Below, one piece after another: positions 30,864 through 36,855 of a stretch of 36,855 bases of DNA. The stretch is from JBDRFZ01 sp043818395 (GTDB lineage Bacteria; Patescibacteriota; Patescibacteriia; 2-12-FULL-60-25), in contig JBDRFZ010000006.1 of assembly GCA_043818395.1 (NCBI GenBank), forward strand, positions 1 to 36,855, given 5' to 3'. The notes beneath the pieces were generated by a model. It had not been told where the DNA came from and ran no database searches. It was given only the letters and a program-made list of their open reading frames with translations. Position numbers and translations under genes: made by a program. Each line of letters starts with the position of its first letter. The stretch's first letter is position 1.

Positions 30864-33655
30864 TGCTCAGCCGGGACAGCGCCGGCCTCAAACCAGATTC
30901 GTCCACGGCCAACCGCTGGCGTCTTTTGCGCGACCGGGGCGTTGAGTTAGACGTGATCGTCATGTCGCGCGAGGCAGGTGAGTGGTCCGAAAACGGTTTA
31001 CGTGTTTGGAGTAGTGGCGGTGTTGGTCTGATCCGGCGGATTCTGCGTTGCTGGCGTCAAGCTTTGAAGTGTGCTCAGATCGCTGATCTGATTACGGCAC
31101 AGGATCCGTTCGAACTTGGCCTTCTCGCTTACGCCGTCGCGCGTAAATTCAACAAAAAATTAGAGCTTCAGGACCATGGTGGTTTTTTTGACGGCGAAGT
31201 GGCGGATGAGCCGTTTTGGCTACTGCGTACGCAGTTAGCCCGGTGGCTCGCGCAACGTGCGCAGGGCATCCGGACGGTAAGTCCCAAGAGTCTTGATAAT
31301 CTTAAAACGAAGAGTCTGGGAGATAAATCGTATTGGTTGCCGATTGCAGCAGACGAACGTTTCAGGGCGGCTATGTGTCATCCGGAACCGTTTAATTTTG
31401 TCTCAGTCGGGCGTTTGATTCCGGTGAAGCGATTTGAATTGCTGTTGACCGCCTTCACCTTAGTAAGAAAAAATAATCCCCAAGCCAAGCTTGTGATTGT
31501 AGGCGATGGAGCTTTGAAGCCACAGCTTAAAGCTAAAGCTCAAGCGTTGGGTATTTTGAATTCAGTCGAATTCGCAGGGCACGGCGATCCCTTGCCATAT
31601 TTGGAGCGCGCTTCTTGTTTCGTCTTGCTTTCTAAACACGAAGGCTGGGGCGTGGCGGTCGTCGAAGCGGCTATGGCCGGCGTACCCGTAGTTATGACGG
31701 ACACGGGTTGCGCACGCTGGCTGGAGAAGTTGAGCCGAGCCAGGGTTTTAATATCAGAAGATCCGGAAGAAATCAGTCGAATATTAGAAATAGCATCAAC
31801 TGATAAGCGAATCACCGGAACATCAATCGAAGCGCAAAGCTTAGAAGCCGCAGCACACGAACAAGCGGTTCAATGGAAAAAAACATTGGAGACCAAACCG
31901 CGCACTTTGATCTGTGCCCAGGCGGTTGACGAGAATGATCCGCTTTTCGGTTTCTTCGTCCCTTGGTTAAGGAAGTTCGCGGAACATGGGGATGCTATCG
32001 TCTGCGCCTTGCGCGTCTCCGATCCATTGCCGGATCTTCCGTCGAATATTGAAATCCGGGCATCACGACTCAAAGGCTCGAAATCAAGGTTCGCGGTTCT
32101 CTGGAATGTTGCGAAGATTTCTTGGCAGGAACGTTTTTGTTACCAGTCGGTTTTTATACGAGGCGATGCGCAATATCTGGCGTGCCTAGGTTGGTTGTGG
32201 AGGTTGTTGGGAAAGAAAATTGTATTTTGGTATACGCATTACACGGTTAAAGGCCCGTGGTTTTGGTTGGCTGTGCCATGGGCCAACGACATCGTGACGG
32301 CCGTACCCGAATCTAATCCTCTTGAATCCGCGCTACTTATCGGCCATCATTTAGATATTGAAAAGTTCAAACCCGCGGTAACGAGTCCTCAAGTCCATAT
32401 AGCGCCGAAAGTTTTATTATTTGGCCGCATTTCGCCGGTCAAGCGCGTAGCCTGGATGGTCAGGGTGCTGACCCCATTGCTCGAGGCCGGAAGAGTTGAT
32501 TTGACGGTCATTGGTAAAACAACCGACGAAGCCAGCCGTCAGGAGTTGAAAACCATATTACCACCGATGGCGCACTGGGAAGAGCGTGATGTTCCGAATC
32601 GGGAAGCACCGGAAATTTATAAAAATTTCGATATCTTTATCAACGCCACACCCGGCTCTATGGATAAGACTATATTGGAAGCCGCAGCCAGCGGGCTCGT
32701 AGTCATGGCTGCGACGAAGGGGTTAGCACGTGGCTTGTTCGAAGGTTTGTATTGGCTTAGATTCGGTAATGAAGAGGAATTTACTGAAGCCTTGGATAAG
32801 ATCCTAGCTATGTCGGCCGAGCAAAGGAAAACTGTTAGCTTGCAGTTGCGCGAATGGGTAATGCGCCAGCATTCGATGGATTCCCATTTAGTAAAACTGT
32901 CGGCCTTACTACACGAAGCACGGCCTAAGCGACCTTTAAAACAGGCAGTAAAGCTTGGGTTGCACAAGTTAAGCTTGCGGCGTTTTAGTCAAGGAGTGCC
33001 TGTTATCATGTTTCATTCATTTGATAACCGGGGTTCAGCTGGTTGGGATAAAGCCAGGCTGACAGCCTGGCTTATTCGGGCGATGTCCGCTGGTTATATT
33101 TTTCAGGATTTTAGCGGCATTCTTAGCTGTATTCATGATAAGAGTTTAAAGACAAAGAACATCTTGGCAACTATCGACGATGCGACTGAGGACTTGCTGG
33201 ACGTATTGGATGTTTTTAAAATGTTTGCGATTAAACCGTTGGTATTCGCTCCCGGTTTGATAAAGGAAATCAAGAGTTCGGACGGCTGGGTCCGCCAGGT
33301 CGTGCCGCTTGACAAGCTGGCGACCCTCGCCCAAGAAAAGATTTTGGAACTGGGCGCACACGGTCAGACCCATACGAACCTGACGGAACTCGAACCGCAA
33401 GATTTGGAAGATGAAATTAAGGGTTCGTATGCCGATATTAAAGCGCTTCAGCCTAGCACAGCGCCACTGGCTTTCGCCTATCCGCGTGGTAAGGTAAACC
33501 AAGAGGTGATTTCCGTGGTCAGAACGGCCGGATTCGCAGGGGCATTTACAGTAAAACCCGGAATTTGGTCAGCGGTATCGGATTACTATGCCATTCCACG
33601 CATCCCTGTTTTATGGTGGATGTCTTCGAAAGACTTGACTACACTGATCAAGTGA
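30851..33655 (+). CDS. Triple fusion: two GT-B glycosyltransferase domains plus NodB-like polysaccharide deacetylase
   Basis: This is one 934-residue frame. Residues about 1-340 are a complete GT4 unit (VSVGRLIPVKRFELL, IVGDGALKPQL, EX7E as EGWGVAVVE). Residues about 346-690 are a second GT-B unit (WYTHYTVKGPWFWLAVPW, LLFGRISPVKRVAWM, ending GSMDKTILEAAASGLVVMA) in which the first Glu of EX7E is replaced by Gly. Residues about 710-934 form a NodB-homology deacetylase: IMFHSF, ATIDDATED (metal Asp pair, in place of TFDDG, about 775), the metal-binding HGQTH (about 837-841) and AFAYPRGK (about 876). The predicted role is to add one or two sugars and remove an N-acetyl group. No signal peptide is seen, so the deacetylase would be cytoplasmic, which is unusual. 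An internal ATG at 30863 is an alternative start. Confidence 0.88.
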   Translation: MRVLMLSRDSAGLKPDSSTANRWRLLRDRGVELDVIVMSREAGEWSENGLRVWSSGGVGLIRRILRCWRQALKCAQIADLITAQDPFELGLLAYAVARKFNKKLELQDHGGFFDGEVADEPFWLLRTQLARWLAQRAQGIRTVSPKSLDNLKTKSLGDKSYWLPIAADERFRAAMCHPEPFNFVSVGRLIPVKRFELLLTAFTLVRKNNPQAKLVIVGDGALKPQLKAKAQALGILNSVEFAGHGDPLPYLERASCFVLLSKHEGWGVAVVEAAMAGVPVVMTDTGCARWLEKLSRARVLISEDPEEISRILEIASTDKRITGTSIEAQSLEAAAHEQAVQWKKTLETKPRTLICAQAVDENDPLFGFFVPWLRKFAEHGDAIVCALRVSDPLPDLPSNIEIRASRLKGSKSRFAVLWNVAKISWQERFCYQSVFIRGDAQYLACLGWLWRLLGKKIVFWYTHYTVKGPWFWLAVPWANDIVTAVPESNPLESALLIGHHLDIEKFKPAVTSPQVHIAPKVLLFGRISPVKRVAWMVRVLTPLLEAGRVDLTVIGKTTDEASRQELKTILPPMAHWEERDVPNREAPEIYKNFDIFINATPGSMDKTILEAAASGLVVMAATKGLARGLFEGLYWLRFGNEEEFTEALDKILAMSAEQRKTVSLQLREWVMRQHSMDSHLVKLSALLHEARPKRPLKQAVKLGLHKLSLRRFSQGVPVIMFHSFDNRGSAGWDKARLTAWLIRAMSAGYIFQDFSGILSCIHDKSLKTKNILATIDDATEDLLDVLDVFKMFAIKPLVFAPGLIKEIKSSDGWVRQVVPLDKLATLAQEKILELGAHGQTHTNLTELEPQDLEDEIKGSYADIKALQPSTAPLAFAYPRGKVNQEVISVVRTAGFAGAFTVKPGIWSAVSDYYAIPRIPVLWWMSSKDLTTLIK

Positions 33656-33662
33656 TTGATTT

Positions 33663-34259
33663 ATGAATTACCAGATTTGGACTAAATACGAATCAGCCGA
33701 GAGGTGGGCGAGTTATTATACCCAAGTAGACGAGGTATTGAAGTTCAATCCACAGACCTGCCTCGAGATTGGGGTGGGGAATGGTATTGTGACGCAGACC
33801 CTGAAGAATAACGGAGTCCACATCACAACTTTGGACCTGGATTCGAATTTAAAACCTGATTTAGTAGGTTCGGTCGAAGCGATTCCAATGACTGATGACC
33901 AATATGACGTCGTGTTATGCGCCGAAGTTTTGGAGCATCTACCATTTTCTAAACTGGAGATCTGCCTTAGCGAAATTGCACGCATCACTAAGCTCGGCGC
34001 TGTACTATCTGTTCCGCATTGGGGTTACAGTTTACGTCTCATATTAGACATGCCGATTTTACCCAAGGTGCGGTTTGTCTGTAAACTGCCAATTAAGTCT
34101 ATGTTGCCGCTGGGTGGTGAACATCAATGGGAGCTGGGGCGCATCGGAGTAAATATAAAAGACGTCAAGGCGGCTATGTCGAAAGATTTCAAAGTCGAGA
34201 AAGATTGGCTTTTACCTTGGAATTCTTATCATCATTTTTTTCGGTTAAAGAAAGCTTGA
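33663..34259 (+). CDS. SAM-dependent methyltransferase
   Basis: This 198-residue class I methyltransferase begins 7 nt after the triple fusion. Motif I is CLEIGVGNGIVT (about 34-45), ITTLDLDSN supplies the acidic ribose contact, YDVVLCAEVLEHLPF is motif II, and LGAVLSVPHWGYS the post-II strand. The length and HFFRLKK ending suggest a minimal Methyltransf_11 fold. Another methyltransferase gene follows 3 nt later, the only place in the operon where two stand side by side without a glycosyltransferase between. The substrate is probably a glycan intermediate. Confidence 0.87.
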   Translation: MNYQIWTKYESAERWASYYTQVDEVLKFNPQTCLEIGVGNGIVTQTLKNNGVHITTLDLDSNLKPDLVGSVEAIPMTDDQYDVVLCAEVLEHLPFSKLEICLSEIARITKLGAVLSVPHWGYSLRLILDMPILPKVRFVCKLPIKSMLPLGGEHQWELGRIGVNIKDVKAAMSKDFKVEKDWLLPWNSYHHFFRLKKA

Positions 34260-34262
34260 TAT

Positions 34263-34892
34263 ATGGGATTAGTCCATGATTTAAATGAATTGAAGCGAGG
34301 TAAGAGTTTTGGTAGGATCGTCATGAACAATTTACTTTCCAAGGAAATGGCGTTTTGTCATGGCCGCTGGCTGGATGTAGGTGGCGGCGCACCGAGCTAC
34401 TTAAAGTACCTACCGGCAGACTGCGTGCGCGTGAATACAGATGTTAAAATTGGAATTGATTGGACGTTTTTAGATGCAGAAAAGGCCTTTCCATTTGTGG
34501 CCGCCGAGTTTGAAGGCGTGATTGCGCTCAACATGCTGTATATTGTCTGCGATCCAGCATTTACGCTCGGAGAAATCAAACGAGTCATGAAGCCTGGTGC
34601 GACATTCATCGCGACTTTCCCATTTTTCTTTTCCGAGAATCCAGAACCGCATGATTACCACCGTTGGACGAGGGAAGGTGTAGAAAAGATTTTAATCGAC
34701 GCCGGGTTTTGTGATATTGTCATCACTCCTGTCGGCGGGGTGGGGACTTCATTCGCTATGACACTTATGCCGGGCAGAGGGTCGAAGTTCATTCAGTTCG
34801 TAGCCGCACCTGTCGTTTTCGTGTGGGATAAATTTTCAATCAAACAGAATAAACAAGCGCCATGTTTTTGGTTGGCAAAGGCGCGAAAATGA
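34263..34892 (+). CDS. SAM-dependent methyltransferase-like protein
   Basis: This is a 209-residue protein with motif I RWLDVGGGAPSYLKY (about 37-51), VNTDVKIGIDW at the second strand, GVIALNMLYIVCDPA in the motif II region and MKPGATFIATFPF as post-II. The residues after motif II differ from the LEH of its neighbours (here MLY), so the catalytic pocket may be altered. DYHRWTREGVEKIL is a common feature of Methyltransf_11 enzymes. It lies 3 nt after one methyltransferase and 1 nt before a glycosyltransferase. The function is inferred from fold and place only. Confidence 0.82.
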   Translation: MGLVHDLNELKRGKSFGRIVMNNLLSKEMAFCHGRWLDVGGGAPSYLKYLPADCVRVNTDVKIGIDWTFLDAEKAFPFVAAEFEGVIALNMLYIVCDPAFTLGEIKRVMKPGATFIATFPFFFSENPEPHDYHRWTREGVEKILIDAGFCDIVITPVGGVGTSFAMTLMPGRGSKFIQFVAAPVVFVWDKFSIKQNKQAPCFWLAKARK

Positions 34893-34893
34893 T

Positions 34894-36066
34894 ATGATTA
34901 CCGAAAGATTGAAAATTTACTACATCGAGAATGCACGCCTACCGACAGAGAAGGCGCATGGCTATCAGATAATGAAGACCTGCGCGGCTTTAGCGAAACA
35001 GGATTTGGATATAACGCTGTTTCATGCTGACCGTAAGAATCCTTTGGCCGCAAAGGATCCGTTCGAGTATTACGGTATGGAAAAGACATTCAAAATTTCC
35101 AGGTTACCGGTTTGGGACGTTTTGACTGACGCTCCATCATTTTTTTGGAGCGCAGCTTTCGTCATTGAACGATGGACATTTATACGGTCATTAAGGCGCC
35201 GTATGGAATCGTTGGATGAGTGTGATGTTTGGTATACGCGCGATCCGGTCGTAGCCCAGGCCTTGGTCGCGATGAAGACCATGAAGCCGATTTTCCTGGA
35301 ATTGCATGACAGCCCGCTGTCCAACATGGGACGTTGGAAGCGCATCAAAGATAAGATGAGCGGTTTTATCGTAATCACGAAAGGTCTGAAGGATCTGTTG
35401 GGGGGACAGGGAATCGCGGAAGATAAAATCTGCGTGGCTATGGACGCATTTGACCCGGGTGAATTCATCGGGCTTCCGGAAAAGGCAGAAGTACGGCAAC
35501 GTTTGAATTTAGATGCTGGTAAAACCATTTTTGTTTATACCGGCCATCTGTTTCCCTGGAAGGGTATGGACGCCATCGCGCTGGCTTTTGACCGGATTCC
35601 GGAAAGGAGCGAATTCGTGATTGTCGGCGGAAATCCGGAAGATATGGAACGCGTAAAGAAGCTTGTCCCGTTAGGCACGAAGAATGTCAGATTCATGGGA
35701 CATATGTCTCACGCCGAAGTTTTGCAATGGCTAACTGCAGTGGACGCGGCTATTCTGCCGACGTCGGCCAAGTTCGAAATCGGCAGGCTGTATACATCTC
35801 CTATAAAACTTTTCGAATACTTGGCAGCTGGATTACCCGTCATCGCCAGCGACGTACCATCGTCGCATGAAGTTTTGGATGAGAATATGGGAATATTTTT
35901 CAAACCGGATGACGAGGAGAGTTTCGCCGAAGCATTAGGGAGATTCGTTGGTTATCCGTCAGAGGTAAAGAAACGGATGTCTGAAGAATGCAGGAAGACT
36001 TCTTTGACTTTTACTTGGCAAAAAAGAGGGTTGATTATTGTGTCATTCATCCGAAATAATCTATGA
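34894..36066 (+). CDS. GT4-like glycosyltransferase
   Basis: This 390-residue GT-B enzyme opens KIYYIENARLPTEKAHGYQI, a start seen in one GT4 subgroup that lacks the GGAE loop. The C-domain has FVYTGHLFPWKGMDA, IVGGNPEDMERV and RFMGHMSHAEVLQWL, and the donor-site region reads SPIKLFEYLAAGLPVIASDV, with Lys-Leu-Phe-Glu in place of the classical EX7E. It begins 1 nt after the methyltransferase before it and overlaps the next one by 4 nt. Two short sections are rich in Met/Lys and may contact the membrane. Donor and acceptor are unknown. Confidence 0.9.
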   Translation: MITERLKIYYIENARLPTEKAHGYQIMKTCAALAKQDLDITLFHADRKNPLAAKDPFEYYGMEKTFKISRLPVWDVLTDAPSFFWSAAFVIERWTFIRSLRRRMESLDECDVWYTRDPVVAQALVAMKTMKPIFLELHDSPLSNMGRWKRIKDKMSGFIVITKGLKDLLGGQGIAEDKICVAMDAFDPGEFIGLPEKAEVRQRLNLDAGKTIFVYTGHLFPWKGMDAIALAFDRIPERSEFVIVGGNPEDMERVKKLVPLGTKNVRFMGHMSHAEVLQWLTAVDAAILPTSAKFEIGRLYTSPIKLFEYLAAGLPVIASDVPSSHEVLDENMGIFFKPDDEESFAEALGRFVGYPSEVKKRMSEECRKTSLTFTWQKRGLIIVSFIRNNL

Positions 36067-36677
36067 GTTGTCGGAATTACAATGAATTATCACCGGGACT
36101 AAAAGGCCTTACCAGGTTGAATTTGGGTTGCGGAGATTTTCCTGAAGCGGATGCTTTGAATATTGATGTGCGCCCTGAAGCCAGATGTGATTTGGTTTTG
36201 AATTTGAACAACACAGATGAATTAGGTAAGTTACCGCAAGGAAAATTCGAATATATATCGTTGTTCCACGTACTTGAGCATCTGGACGATCCATTCGGCA
36301 TGATCAGAGCCTGTGTCTCGCTCCTAAAGCCGGGGGGTATACTTCAAATACGCGTTCCGCATTTTTCGCGCGGTTTTACGCACTCCGAACACAAGCATGG
36401 GTTCGACGTAGGCTTGCCGCACTATTTCAATCCGAAATTACCCTCATTTTTTTACGGTCCGGCTTTAGAGCTCGTCTCGCTTCGCTTGGATTGGACGATA
36501 CGTCCGGACATCTACCGCATGGTCATCCCGGACTGGCAAGTCGAAATTATAAGAGCTATTAACGCTATACTTACGCCACTGGCCAACTTGTCGCCAGGAT
36601 TATGTTCGCGCATTTGGTGTTATTGGGTTGGAGGTTTTGAACAAATTGAGTATAGATTCAGGAAATCCGAAAATTAA
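36063..36677 (+). CDS. SAM-dependent methyltransferase
   Basis: This is a 204-residue protein and the last gene of the operon. Motif I is LNLGCGDFPEADA (about 19-31), followed by NIDVRPEARCDLV, then YISLFHVLEHLDDPF as motif II and LKPGGILQIRVPHFSRG as post-II. This NLGCG..NID layout is common among methyltransferases of polysaccharide clusters. It overlaps the preceding glycosyltransferase by 4 nt. Its stop codon lies within the first copy of the tandem repeat that abuts the insertion-sequence-like end, so the operon may be cut short here. Confidence 0.88.
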   Translation: MSCRNYNELSPGLKGLTRLNLGCGDFPEADALNIDVRPEARCDLVLNLNNTDELGKLPQGKFEYISLFHVLEHLDDPFGMIRACVSLLKPGGILQIRVPHFSRGFTHSEHKHGFDVGLPHYFNPKLPSFFYGPALELVSLRLDWTIRPDIYRMVIPDWQVEIIRAINAILTPLANLSPGLCSRIWCYWVGGFEQIEYRFRKSEN

Positions 36678-36715
36678 ACTAGACAAAAATTAAACTAGAC
36701 AAAATTAAACTAGAC
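36673..36715. repeat. Three short tandem repeats at the operon end
   Basis: ATTAAACTAGAC occurs at 36673-36684, 36689-36700 and 36704-36715 (spacings 16 and 15 nt, A-runs between). The first copy includes the stop codon of the last methyltransferase, and the third ends exactly where the IS-like TGTAATCC terminus begins. Confidence 0.9.
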
Positions 36716-36855
36716 TGTAATCCGGAAATAGTATTGTCCGCTTTAGAGGAAATAGAAATGTCCGGTCCCGATACCATGTCGGGATATGGAACAAAGCTAT
36801 TTCCCTATGTCGAAGAAGCATTTGAATATCCACGATATCCTTGGCCGCGTAATGC
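36716..36855 (+). mobile_element. Insertion-sequence terminus, element continues beyond the window
   Basis: The sequence begins TGTAATCCGGAAATAG and carries two direct repeats with the core GGAAATAG..TTGTCCG / GGAAATAGAAATGTCCG, 24 nt apart. Read on the other strand it aligns in structure with 92-140 and ends in TTACA. TG...CA ends with paired internal repeats suit an IS481/IS3-type element. An open frame from ATG 36758 (or 36776), preceded by AGAGG, runs off the end for 32 codons. It could be the start of the transposase, but no motif is visible in so short a piece. Confidence 0.5.

Overview
The window looks like a piece of a Patescibacteria (Candidate Phyla Radiation) genome, probably a parcubacterial-type lineage. 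This is inferred from gene content, not from a marker gene. The supporting signs are an ECF sigma factor paired with a DUF5667 membrane protein, a very large S-layer-like secreted protein with repeated 'KRYVFPNE'-type segments, two O-antigen ligase/polymerase-like proteins (one with a TPR tail), dispersed palindromic repeats, and start codons placed only 6-13 nt behind extended -10 promoters, as in leaderless mRNAs. TGA is used as a stop, so the genetic code is standard.

Layout. (1) 1-140: an insertion-sequence-like terminus. (2) 280-3824: a small accessory island. It holds a zinc-ribbon protein, a coiled-coil protein and three consecutive secreted or lipoprotein genes that share a cysteine module; the last is a GC-rich protein with eight DUF4215 (Myxococcus-type) repeats. 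Most genes here have strong Shine-Dalgarno sequences, unlike the rest of the window, which suggests recent transfer. (3) 3825-4228: terminator and dispersed repeats. (4) 4229-12593: O-antigen ligase, methyltransferase-glycosyltransferase fusion, glycosyltransferase, glycosidase-like/FG-GAP protein and a membrane-anchored protein. (5) 12682-19221: a divergent HTH regulator with a palindromic operator, ECF sigma factor, DUF5667 protein and the S-layer-like protein. (6) 19222-20091: a terminator and a three-unit repeat array. (7) 20114-25794: Wzy/WaaL-TPR protein, a reverse-strand glycosyltransferase, and asparagine synthase. (8) 25791-36677: a tightly packed, largely overlapping ten-gene operon in which glycosyltransferases and SAM methyltransferases alternate, including an epimerase fused to half a glycosyltransferase and a 934-residue GT-GT-deacetylase fusion. 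(9) 36673-36855: tandem repeats and a second insertion-sequence-like terminus facing the first.

How it works together (inference). Regions 4, 7 and 8 look like a cell-surface glycan factory. Sugars are added by at least eight GT-B domains, probably O-methylated by six methyltransferase domains, amidated or otherwise altered by the AsnB-like and epimerase proteins, de-N-acetylated by a NodB-like domain, and polymerised or transferred by the two O-antigen ligase-like membrane proteins. The likely acceptors are the envelope or the S-layer protein encoded in the same window. The ECF sigma/DUF5667 pair next to the S-layer gene is a plausible envelope regulator. No Wzx flippase, ABC exporter or initiating phosphoglycosyl transferase is seen here, so the pathway is incomplete within the window.
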